A stretch of 64,000 nucleotides of DNA. Origin: Antedon mediterranea (lineage: Eukaryota; Echinodermata; Crinoidea; Comatulida; Antedonidae). Of this stretch, positions 46,340 to 57,627 are shown in pieces. Positions within the stretch are counted from its first letter, which is position 1; each line of letters opens with the position of its first letter. Both the position numbers and the translations under genes were made by a program. The stretch is from contig NC_092678.1 in NCBI RefSeq assembly GCF_964355755.1, positions 17,890,922 to 17,954,921 on the forward strand. The letters are read 5' to 3'. The notes under the pieces are model-generated. The model did not search any database, was not told the origin of the DNA, and saw only the letters and a list, made by a program, of their open reading frames with translations.

Positions 46340-46570
46340 CACATCATTAAGTTAACTAAAGCAAGTTGGTATTCTGAATTTAGCCCAGATAGATACATAG
46401 ATGAATGTACCCCGTCCGGAACGTACTTGTAGACTATGTAACAGAGGAGAAGTAGAGAACGTCTTTCATCTTATTTTTAACTGTCCATTATCATTATAAT
46501 CAAGATATAAATCGTCTCATTTCAAATTATATTTCAAATATGTTCTACTTTGTTTTATTATTTAAGTATA
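46340..46570 (+). pseudogene. LINE reverse-transcriptase C-terminal fragment
   Basis: After a frame change near 46410 the plus strand reads RPERTCRLCNRGEVENVFHLIFNCPL. This is the C-x2-C-x-E-x-E-x2-H-x4-C finger found downstream of the RT domain in many LINEs. It is broken upstream and downstream. Confidence 0.6.
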
Positions 46571-47750
46571 GAAACCCAAATACGATTAAGTTATTGGCAA
46601 TGCTATTGTATCTGCTTTCAAGAAACGAACATTGTTATTATATCAGAATGGCAAAAAATATTGTTATGATTAATATAAATACGACAATTACAAAATCCCT
46701 CTTTCAATTCAATTCAATTCAAAATTCTTCAATCATCCCACAAATAAAAAGGTCTGGATTAAAATGATCTTACAAAATATACAAAATATCACAATACACA
46801 GTACAATATAACAAGAGTCAAAGTTCAAGAATTTAAGAGTCGGGTAGCCACTGGCAAAAACGAATTTCTTTTCCGATTTGTTCTACATGCCGGGCATCGA
46901 AAGCATGAGGCATGAGCTCGAAATCACTAAACAAGGCATGGTTAACATATTTTAGAATAGCTCTAGTTTTTCTAGAGTGTGCATGTCACAGAAAGAAGAT
47001 AAGCTACGAAGTTGACAACCTATTAATTTAGAACTTAAGTTAACAATTCTTTGTAGTGAGTTTTTCTCTCTCTCTATGACCCTAAGACTAAAAAAACAGC
47101 ATATAGGCCTAAAGGAAAAGGGTAAAACGTTCTCAATAAAGAATTACTTTATCGACACAAAAATGGTTCAGCTTCCTTAACAGATAAAGTATCTGGTGTC
47201 CTTTTGGGACAACCCTAAGGTACTTTTAGACTTTTTAGTGAAAACTAAATTATGTGAATAAATTGCTGAAACAAAAAGAGCACAGAAATAAAAGATACAC
47301 AATAACAAACACATAATGAATATTAATAGGATATAAATAATATAGAAGCAGGGGGTGTAATTCTAAACAAAACTCCCTGATAGAAGGTAGTGCCGACATT
47401 GTGTTTATCAACTTTAATTTTGTTATTTAGTAATCAAGGTTAAAAACAATTAAAACCTGCAGAAATAATATTTTTAACAAGTACAAAAAATCAGGCCTTG
47501 ATGACAAGGAATGCCATATAAAAGATATAAAAACTAATTTTCACTCCACCACTCTACAAAGAACTGAGAAAATATACATAAAAAATACGAAAGATTACGA
47601 AATTCAAAATTTAAATAATAAAATCTACTAGCAGTATATCCAAAAATACATTAAGTGATGAGTTAAAATGACAATTATCTTTCCATGCTAATCAAAACAT
47701 TATAATAATAGTCAGACTTGACACTTGACACTCCTCCTCCTTTATTATTC
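46571..47750. other. Gene-free AT-rich region
   Basis: (TTCAA)n at 46700-46722 is a probable LINE tail read on the minus strand. No other feature was recognised. Confidence 0.4.
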
Positions 47751-47756
47751 TAGTGT

Positions 47757-48110
47757 ATAAGTAGTAGGCGTATACAAAGTTTGTTTGTACCACCGAAATC
47801 TTTAAAAATAATTAATGATACATTAGTAACATGTGACACTGTATCAAGAATGTTTACTACTGTATTAGTATCATTTTTAAAGATGTCGGTTATACAAACA
47901 AACATAATTGTATACGCCTATACTACTTTATGTTTGTTTGTACAACCGACATCTTTAAAAATAATGAATGATACAGTAGTAACATGTTACGCTGTATCAA
48001 GAATGTTTACATTAAGATACAATAGGGGAATAATTTACATACTTACATATTTCTATGAAAGCTTTATTGATATAACGTCACATGTTGCTATACTGTATCA
48101 GTATAATTTT
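47757..48110. repeat. Inverted plus direct copies of a small foldback element
   Basis: The segment gtagtaggcgtatac..tttgtttgtacca..gaaatctttaaaaataat (47760-47815) recurs inverted at 47870-47930 and again directly at 47930-48010. The first two form a foldback of about 170 bp. Confidence 0.6.
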
Positions 48111-50993
48111 TAAGATACAATAATGGAATAATTTACATACTTACATATTTCTATGAAAGCCTTCTTTCAGTTAATGTTGCTTAAGTTACGCGACTTATAA
48201 ACTAAGACTGGTACAAACGTTGTCAAACCACGGAATATATACATCTACAAAAAAAGTCATTTTTATACATACCATTATATACTATTAATGACTATGTAAA
48301 TTTTATTATTAAAATGTTAACCCAAATAGTGCGTTTTTAATTGATTTATAGACCTCAATAACGCCATTAGGCTTATAGCTGTCATGATTAAACAACCAAT
48401 CTTGCTTTGTTCATTTAAAAACCTAACGAATATATCTTTTTATTGGAATTTATTCAGCAGGCGAATCTAATAATATTACTTTTATTGATCTTAATATTGG
48501 TTATTGATAACAATGTATTGATATTATTGGTTAGGCCTATTATAGTAAACAAAGAAAAATTTCTGAAAAATTACAATGTTAGAAATAAAAATTAAAATAA
48601 AAAAATAAACTTAAGTAAAAACAATAAAGGAAAACGACTAGAAAGAAAGTGGCAATATTTTTTTGTTTGCCTTATATGGGTTCGTCCCACTTTTATGTCA
48701 TCATCTTTTCAAATATTGAAATACATTATACGTTATAAATTAATAAATATTTTTGATAGTGCTATACAATAAAACTATCCTATTTTTCAACCTATATGGT
48801 ACTTTTTTGTAATTTATTTATTTTTTGTCTCTAAACTTTCCTTTTTTGAGACATCACCATCCTGATTGGTTGAAATTTTCATAAACTAAATTTCATTTAT
48901 CTATTTATTTATTTCATTTATTTATTCGACATCATGTCCTGGGACCCCAACAGCAACAGAGTTACCATAACATGTAATGTCTGGGGCCCCAGAAGAACTG
49001 AACAACATACCATTAAAAATCAATATACAGTTCAAAATACATTTAAAATATCACCAACATCAGTTTTGTACTTTTCCAAAAATGTTTAAGGTCCATCCTT
49101 CTTCGCTAATTAACAACGTGGCCATCTTTAACAGGCCCAACACTTCATTACATTTATTTTGCCATAGTATATTTTTTTTCTTTATTGTGACGCAAACACC
49201 ACTTTTATTCAAATTCTTATTATCTCATATCATTACATAAAATCATATTATTTAACACATTTTTGTTAATTCTAAATGTCGTCAGTAACATGTTATATTT
49301 TTTAGTTCCGTATTACCTTCTTTGCCAATATATTTAACAATAGGCCTATATAATTGTACATGAAAACATCATCAACAGTTAAAATAGAGAAAAGGAGATT
49401 AAACCTACTCTGCGCCATTAGGATTACAAAGGTTGGCATCATTACCAAAAGCGTAGACAAATAAACACTTCCTTTCCGCACATTTATTGGTGAGAGGCAT
49501 AGAGTAAAAAACAACAGAACTAATACCTTCTAGATAGATCCTTGTATAAAAAATGCAAACTTCTTAGAATAGATAGAACATCATCATATATAAAAATGTT
49601 AACTTATATCAACAAAAATATGATTTTAATTGATTTATTGATGCAACAAAGGAAAATTAGACTACTTGAAAAAAGACTGTGGGAATGGAAGTAGAAATAA
49701 CATATTAGCAGAAAGTTATACTTAAAAAAGGGGAGAAGGGGATAAAACTGAAACATCCAGAAATAATTAAGGTCCCAAGTTGTCGTAAAACAGTGTTCCT
49801 TACCCGGGCTATGAGAGTAAGAAGAGAAATATTATGACACTGGATAAATCTAGACGCAGTAGTACCAAGAATCGGTGTTTCGTCATGTCAACGCATTATT
49901 TAACACACTAGCTATAGTCTGTCATTTCTGTTGATCTTATTTGCAGGTCTGGTTGGTGAATCAAAACAGCACAGCTTGTGTTATGATCGATACCATTATA
50001 AATTGTTTTTACACTTTACGGTACGGCAAATCTCTCTGACGATATGATGTTATATAATGCATAAATAGTATACATATAATATAATGTAATGTATGTAATG
50101 TAAATGTAAGGATGATCTCTTGCATAGTTTTTTAAAATGTAAGGGGAAACTTAATATAATATAAATGAAAATATTTATACAGTATATTTAAAAAAGATAA
50201 TACACAAACATAATGAAATTGTTTATTTATCAAAATAATTATGTTTTGAAATGAAATAAAGGCTAGTGAATCTCATAAAAGAGAAAAAAAGACATTCAGT
50301 TATACATTTGCAAATTAATTTACAATAAAACAGAATCACATTCACAGACACCAATTAAAAGCGAAATAGAAGCGACGTGAGTGAGAATTTTTAAACGAAA
50401 TTCTCTTTAGATTAAAAAAATTAGTATTATTTAGTCTTACAAAAGTAGGCATTACTGAAAAAATATTTTTAGTTTACAGGGAAAAAACCCACTGATGTTT
50501 AAAAAAGGTTAGGCCTAAAGGTAATTAAACATTTGTTACAAAAAACGTATGATGCTGAACGCACGTGAATGGACCAATCACAATTAGCGACTTTGAACAT
50601 GATCGGTCAAATTACTTTTTACAAATTATTGGCGTTTACGAAAACTTGTAGTGGCTGACGGAAAGCAGACAATGGTCTTAAAATATTATTAACTTGTGAA
50701 CCGAACATGTTTCCGTGCTAGTGTAAACCAAGCTTAAAACAAATAGTTCTTTGAGGTCGTGATCCTATTTTATAGTCAATGTATATCAACTAGGTTAATG
50801 TTGATAGGGTCTACGCCCTTTAGACCAATCAATGCGTTAGTGGCTGGTACGCAAGAAAATGAAAACGGGGTACTATTAGGCCTAATAGAATACTGTTTTC
50901 TTTCGATTGGTTAGTTGGGTTAATTGTTAAAATAATGAACGTCTATAAAATATTATCGTCATTATAAACCATCAGTTGTAGACTAAGGTCTAA
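48111..50993. other. Gene-free AT-rich region
   Basis: 48880-49000 has an (ATTT)n tract and ccaacagcaacagagttacc, resembling a SINE or LINE 3' end on the minus strand. 50545-50735 has gaccaatcacaattagcg and a gtgtaaaccaagctta end, resembling the MITE families at 13440/57274. Nothing coding was recognised. Confidence 0.4.
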
Positions 50994-51577
50994 TTAAACT
51001 AAAACCTGCTGGTACTAAACGCTGCAATATAACCAGGTTCTTGTAAAACAGTGGCAAAAAAATGTATAGACTTTTGTTACATAAGTTTATTTTTTAGGAC
51101 AGCATGCCATCTAATAATAACTATTACCAGGGAAGGATTCCACACACTCCCGACTTACTATCGAAGCAGTTTGCGTCATGGAGAAAAGTGAATTGGCCGT
51201 AGAATTGCATGGCATGGGTATTTAGGACAAAAAGAACCGCTTCATAAGCATAGAACACATTATTACATAGATTGTGTCAACGGTTTTAAACTAAAACCTG
51301 CTGGTACTAAACGCTGCAAAATAACCAGGCTTCTTGTAAAACAGTAGCAAAAAAATGAATGGACTTTTGTTACATACGTTTTTTTTTTAGGACAGCATGC
51401 CATCTAATAATAACTATTCCCAGGGAAGGATTCCACACACTCCCGACTTACTATCGAAGCTGTTTGCGTCATGGAGAAAAGTGAATTGGCTGTAGAATTG
51501 CATGGCATGGGTATTTAGGATAAGGGACGCTTCATAAGCATAGATCACATTATTACATAGATTGTGTTAACGGTTTT
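50994..51577. repeat. Tandem duplication, 292-bp unit, two copies
   Basis: Both units contain ctggtactaaacgctgcaa, gacagcatgccatctaataa, cacactcccgacttactatc and cgtcatggagaaaagtgaat. They differ at few positions, so the duplication is recent. The most conserved part reads as a short minus-strand frame (about 35 codons: MPCNS..NSLFSMTQTASIVSR); its meaning is unknown. Confidence 0.8.
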
Positions 51578-51604
51578 CTAAAGAAAGTGGCTCAATGGTG
51601 TTAA

Positions 51605-52597
51605 ACGGGTTTGAATGTTAAGACCAAATATACAAAAGATACCGTAAATCTTCTAATAGTAACCCACACTCCAATAGTAACCCCCTTCTAATAGTAACCC
51701 ACCTTATAAGTCAATCTATAATAGTAACCCACACTCCAATAGTAACCCCCTTCTAATAGTAACCCACCTTATAAGTCAATCTATAATAGTAACCCACACT
51801 CCAATAGTAACCCCCTTCTAATAGTAACCCACCTAAGTCAATCTATAATAATAACCCACTATTCTAATAGTAACCCATGGGGGTTACTATTAGAGTCACA
51901 CAAACTTATGATGCATCCGTATTTTGAAAATAAGGAGATGCATGTTGATCTCGGGAATGGGGGAGGATTGAGTGTTATTGAGTTTATAAAATAAAGTTAG
52001 AGTTCAAACAAATTTGTTTGTTTTATTATGTTGCTATGAGTTGCTGACCGGAAAAGTTAGGGTTGGGTACTATTTTCAGGTGCCTAATTTAAGATTAGTA
52101 ATAGTAACCCACTCTCTAATAGAACCCTCCTTCTAATAGTAACCCACCCTAAACAAGAATATTTCTTACAAAAAACGCTGCTCGCTTATTGTTATTGCTA
52201 AGGTCAAGTCTGGGGGTCACTTCATCACGCCTAGATACTTCAAGTATCCTATTACAAACAAAAACTTCAATGGACTGTTTTGATAATAATTCAATGATTA
52301 TCTGACAGCGAATTATATCATGGGACTCATAAATACCAGAATGCTTTGAGATTTGTCGTTAGACTCTTTTCTCAGCCGTTTTTGGATTCAACAGGTGGTA
52401 CCAATAAATTATAGTGGAGTTTCCATTTTAACAAAAATGTCAAAGTGTAGTACTATAAAGCTGCTTGATTTCATCTAATGAATGAGTCATCTCGTGTGAC
52501 GTAGCGGGCTAGAGCAGCAGCGTGAAAACAATCAAAGAATAATAACCGAGGGTTACAATTAGAAGATTGACGGTATGCCGATAAGTTTCAAACCCGT
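51605..52597. mobile_element. TTAA-flanked element with AATAGTAACCC tandem repeats
   Basis: This 993-bp element starts acgggtttgaa and ends ttcaaacccgt, with TTAA on both sides (51601-51604, 52598-52601). Inner inverted motif ataccgtaaatcttctaat / attagaagattgacggtat. The left part holds three to four units of caatagtaacccccttctaa with ataagtcaatctat. No coding region. Confidence 0.75.
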
Positions 52598-52604
52598 TTA
52601 ACAG

Positions 52605-52732
52605 ACTATCAAACTAGTGCTCAAATGGTACCGGTAGTGATATACCCAAATATGGTAGTGATATGACATCATTGTGCCCATATGGAAACATCACATTTCT
52701 TGTCACATAAAGTTTTATAGTTTAGACAGAGC
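52605..52732. mobile_element. MITE, GCTCTGTCTACAC family
   Basis: agactatcaaact at the left; tagtttagacagagc then TTAA at the right; the usual cccaaatatggtagtgatat interior. The left terminus is truncated beside the 51605-52597 element. Confidence 0.7.
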
Positions 52733-53344
52733 TTAAGTTTATTGACGCTTGCTTCCTCCAACCCGCAACACAATAAAGGAGCACGGCAAGTGAGTTTCAG
52801 AGACATATTTTTTTTTCTCTCTTTTGTGGTTAAACACCACTTTTATTCATTCAATATTTCATACATATTTCGTTCACATTTCATTTCGTACATTAAATTT
52901 CCGTTTTCTATTTTTTTCGTTATTTTCCTTATAGTGTTTTAATGATATGCATACAAAAACCATAAAAATTTACACTTCATTTTGTACATGGTATAATACT
53001 GTACATTTTAAAATACAAATATGGATACCACTTATAAGTTACAACATGCCTAGTGTATTCATATCTTTTAAAATATATTTAAACTGAATCCAGGGATTCT
53101 GGCATACAGGTTTTTTAAGTTACGTTTTAATTTTAATTATGTATATGACGTACACAGCTATTGAATACAATTGATTTTTTAATTGATATTTACTTCCTAA
53201 CAGGAGTTCTTTGAACGAGCTACTGCAGTTATCTAGCTTTTTAAATATATTGTCAATTTTTTTTCCACAGTATTTGATTACGTCTACAATAATAAAACAT
53301 ATGTTTTTCGTCTTCAATGACTCCACAATTGTTACATATGTTAT

Positions 53345-54165
53345 TTTTAGTCGCGTGGAAGCGACTCTATAGTTCACTATGTCGGTCGGTCGGTCTGTCT
53401 GTCTGTCGGTCTGTCTGTCGGTCTGTCTGTCTGTCTGTCTGTCGGTCCGGTATCACTATGCGTTTTATCGCTTTCTGACCTTATCTTGATATCAGTTTAA
53501 TCTAGCTAGGTCAATTTTTCACAGTATATTCCTTATGGCCAGGAATCAATGTGGTTATGTTTTCACGGTGCGCAATAAAAAATTACGCGGTCTACGCACG
53601 ATTTAACGAAATCACGTTTGTAATCATATCTTCACAACCATGAATCACAATTAAATAAAATTTGGTACTCATAAATTTCAGGGCATAAATCATCATATGG
53701 CAATACAATTACGTGCGTAGCGCATGTAACGCATGCATACGCGCGCTTAACATTTTCAAAATTTATTTTCGATGAAATAAGAGTACATTTCAGGCAATTT
53801 TAAGCGTTTACAAAATTGCCATGAGTGCGCATATTTTTTGCGCGCGCACTGCGCGTTAAATGTTATTGCTCACTCTTTTTGCCCGATTTCTGTTTTCTTG
53901 ACTTACTTTTCAACTCCAAATTACGTTATACGAGCACGTCGAAAGTGACAGGCTACGCACGTGTAAATTAAAAAAAAATAAATGTTTTTAAACATTTCAA
54001 CATTTTTAAACATGTTCAGTAATTTCGGTCAGTATGGTTCACTATGTCGGTCGGTCGGTCTCTCTGTCTGTCTGTCTGTCGGTCTGTCTGTCGGTCTGTC
54101 GGTCTGTCTGTCGGTCCGGTATCACTATGCATTGTAGCACGCGACTTAATGGCTGTTGGCCTTGT
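53345..54165. repeat. Dispersed repeat, inverted relative to 2595-3420
   Basis: Two GTCGGTCT tracts with ggtccggtatcactatgc flanks bracket a body (53510-54010) that matches 2740-3420 in reverse complement. The right end reads gcacgcgacttaatggctgttggccttgtttt. Confidence 0.7.
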
Positions 54166-54169
54166 TTTT

Positions 54170-55870
54170 TTTCAGTTTCCAGTTATTCAGTTTTAGATTT
54201 GTAGGTACAATTCTATTTAGTAATTTGTAATTCAATTGGGCAAATTTCTTAGTTTTTTCGTTTTTCACTTTTCTTTTCCAGACATCACACCACTTGATAT
54301 CTTGATCTTGATATTCCATTTAAGTATGCTTTTCGGGGGAATAAAAACATTATTAACAAAGTTAGAATAAACATCTTTTGTTGTCATGTTAATTATATTG
54401 TTGATATTGTATTCCAGATTCACATTCATATATTGGTTCATATTTGGCATATTATGTTTAATTATACTTAACCACTCTTTTGGAATAGCTCTAGTTAAAG
54501 AAACATATTCAGCTATCCAGTTTTTCTTAATACGTAGTTGTTTAATTATTTCTATAGGTTTCATTAGACGATTGAAAATAATTATATCTCCAATTAATTT
54601 GATTAAAACCTGCATCTATCCAGTTCTTAAAGAATAGTGGGTTATTTCTATATTTAATATAATTATTACCCCATAAGTTTTGCTTTATCACTTCTTCATA
54701 CTTGTTAATTGTACCTTCATTATTCATATTATTAAATTCAACACAACACGTTAGAACATTATAATAAAAAGATGGTATATTATCTATAAGCCCATGTTAT
54801 TTTTTAAATTGATATTTGACATAGGCCCTACTTAAAATTAGTTGTTCGTTTCCAAATTTGCTAAAATAGTACCGTTAATTCGTTTTCTATGCCTCTTTTT
54901 GGCTCATGCCCCATAGCCTACGTATAGTGGTAAGATTTTCCATCTTACGTGTTTTCTACACAGTAATTTTCTTGCCCATATCATTTTCAGAGAGTTTATG
55001 TGTAATGCGAAATCAGGCATACCTATGCCCCCTTTAATCATTTTACCGATTAAAGTTTTTCTTTTTATTTTTTCTGTTTTTTCATTCCATAAAAAGTTAT
55101 GTATCAATTTATTTATTTTAAAAATAACATCACTGGTACATCAATTATACATGCATTGTATGTTAGTTTAGACAAAGCTAAACTTTTTAAAATGGTAACT
55201 TTGCCAAAAGAGGTTAGGTTTCTTCCTTTCCATCTATTGAGTAGCATTTCTAAGTTTGCCACCTTACTATCCCAATTTAATTTAGCCTACTGCATTTGTT
55301 CTCATTATATCCCACATAAATACCCAAAATCTTAATTGGTTCATTAACCCAATTTAGACTGCATGGTTTTTCAATTTTGTTTACATTTTTGCCAATACAT
55401 ATAGCGTTGGTTTTTTTAAAATTTAAAGTCATACCAGACACTTTACCAAACTTATTAACAATGTTTAAACCAATCTCTATACTTTTTTTCATTTCCCACA
55501 AAGAGTACAGTGTCATCTGCCAGATGCGCAATGCGAACTTCCTCACCATTATTATTGTTAGGTAAAGATATTCCTTTATAGCATTTATCTTTTCTTATAT
55601 TATACGCCATATTTTCTACTACTATTATAAAGAGTAACGCCGACAATGGGCAACCCTGTCTTATTCCGCATTCCATTTCAAAACTTTCTGAAATCCAACC
55701 ATTATTAACAATAACACATTCAGTTTTACTATAAATTATATTTACCCATTTTAAAAAGGAGTCTCCAAAATTAAATTGTGTTAGTACCTTAAACATAAAA
55801 TCTCTATTACAGAATCAAAGGCTTTTCTAGACATATTTTTAATTGTTGTCTGAGATACAAAAAAACTGTT
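54170..55870 (-). pseudogene. Truncated L1/Tx1-like LINE reverse transcriptase
   Basis: Minus-strand blocks in order: SRKAFDSV (near 55825), FNFGDSFLKWVNIIY, GIRQGCPLSALLF (near 55650), then HLADDTVLF (near 55510; the usual Y/F-ADD appears as L-ADD), VSGMTLNFKKTNAICIG, NWVNEPIKILGIYVG, then FLWNEKTEKIKRKTL..GGIGMPDF (55090-55000) and weak downstream blocks to about 54265. Stops and frame changes separate them. The endonuclease and ORF1 are missing, so it is a 5'-truncated dead copy. Confidence 0.8.
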
Positions 55871-57160
55871 TGGATGATCCATCATCATGATTGGTCGACT
55901 CAATTGAGTTGCGCTTAAGTCATTGCGTCGCGTCCAAGTTGGAACTATAACAGGATGGGCCAGTTATATAATAATAATAGGTCGAATACCTTATTCTTTA
56001 ACATTACAAATCCAGAAAGAAAACACTCCGAGAGTGCATATAATACTTACGCCTAAAGTAATTCCGCTACATAATTATGATTTCCACCGAATTGTTGTTA
56101 TTGTTGTGCCTTGTGCGATTAGGCACAACAATTGCACTACAACCTTGTGAATGTGAGTTTCGTGTAATGATATTATATCCAGCCTTATTACACAGTTGTT
56201 GAGGGTCTTGGTTCTGCTCAGGATCTTTTTTTCATCACCTTTTAATATTTTTGTTTTATATTTTATTATTATTTCTTATTCTTAATATTTTACAATTTTT
56301 TTAAAGATCTTGTAATTACAGTACAACATAAACCCAGTCAGTTGCATTTTGTGACCTTTGACCCTAAGTTGCAACAATTTTACTATCGACTACGTTTAAT
56401 TGAAATCAGCCCAGGATAAGAATATCATCTTTCTAATTATTAGGCTCATGATTATTAATTTACGGTTTTTGTCTCGGACATCAGGAAGGACTCTAAATCA
56501 CTAGCCTAAAGGTTTATACATCTAACTGGTCAGGTGGCTAGGTAGATTTGCGCCCGAGAATAGTAATCATCAAAAGAATTCGAAATAGGGTAAGATGTTC
56601 TGGGTCACATGGATGCATCACATACTGTTCATTCGATGTATTTCGTGATCTGCCTATACTATAAAACAACAAAGAATAACATATACATAGTGAACTAGAA
56701 CTCAACAATACAACTTTAACTTTACAAATTAATAATAGGCCTATATCCACATTTAGTGTCTCTAAATTCATTTATTAAAAACTCAGTAAGATTCAGATTA
56801 ACTTATTGATTTTACACATCAACATAATAATTGTACTACAGTATATACACTTACATGGAATGCTCATCTTATAAAAACCATTATAATCTATAAATCATAA
56901 TTTAGACACACAGTTGATCTATATTTTCTAATATAAAAAACACTAATAGTCTAATACAATAAAACTATACTGTTTATGTTTATAGTATAGAATTTAAAAT
57001 GAGAGAAAAAATACAGTATATTACAGTAGCATCCGGTAGTTGTGTGACATGGGTGTATATACCAATTTTATTTTGTTTATTTTGGTTAGTTGGGATTGGG
57101 AACCGCACAAAATGAATAACTCATTAGTAATATGGTATGGCGTACGAATTGTAGTTTGTT
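55871..57160. other. Gene-free region with repeat fragments
   Basis: 55890-55945 (gcgtcgcgtccaagttggaac) is an end fragment of the GTTCTCACTAG MITEs. 56140-56390 shares cactacaaccttgtgaatgtg and tgtgacct-tgacc words with 3430-3935. No exon was recognised. Confidence 0.4.
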
Positions 57161-57164
57161 TAGA

Positions 57165-57232
57165 GCCTACCGAATGGTTTAGACTATTTGCTAGTCGATG
57201 TATGGGGTTCGAATCCCATGAGCAACTCATTT
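57165..57232 (+). repeat. tRNA-like sequence, not a convincing tRNA gene
   Basis: cctaccgaatggtttagact and ggggttcgaatcccatg resemble the A and B boxes, and the T arm (tggggttcgaatccca) pairs well. No clean acceptor stem was found (gagc at the left does not pair with a CCA-side partner over 7 bp). Probably a SINE head or tRNA relic. Confidence 0.4.
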
Positions 57233-57273
57233 TACTTACTCCATAGTGAGAGATAGAGAGAGAGATCATTTAA

Positions 57274-57450
57274 GCGGGGTTCCGACTAGCGACGCAACAC
57301 AAGGACGTAACGCAACGCAAGTGAATTGACCAATTACAAGCGATGGCTTATTCGCTTGTGATTGCTAACTGTCTATAACTTCGCTTGTCATTGGTTAAAA
57401 CGCTTGCGTTGCGTTTACGTCCTTGCGTTACGTTCTAGTGAGAACCAAGC
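57274..57450. mobile_element. MITE with TTAA target duplication, GTTCTCACTAG family
   Basis: This 177-bp element starts gcggggttccgactagcgac and ends cgttctagtgagaaccaagc. TTAA lies at 57270-57273 and 57451-57454. The interior has gaccaattacaagcgatgg and its inverse, so the whole is a foldback. Confidence 0.85.
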
Positions 57451-57627
57451 TTAAGTGAAAGACTGAATAGAAATATATTGAATAAGGCTTTGCGTGTTTC
57501 CCCAGGACGGAGTATCCAAAATCAAGTAGTATACGTATGAAACGCCATATGTGCCAAAATATCTATCTTTTTACTAATATTAAGACAAAACTCCGTCTGG
57601 AACCCAGACTATCTTTCACCTTGCACA

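Noticed and set aside
54386-54637. 83-codon hydrophobic plus-strand frame
   Set aside because: Antisense of the LINE reverse-transcriptase remnant, hydrophobic only because of T-rich codons.
57165-57232. Candidate tRNA gene
   Set aside because: Good T arm and B box, but no complete acceptor or anticodon arm could be formed.
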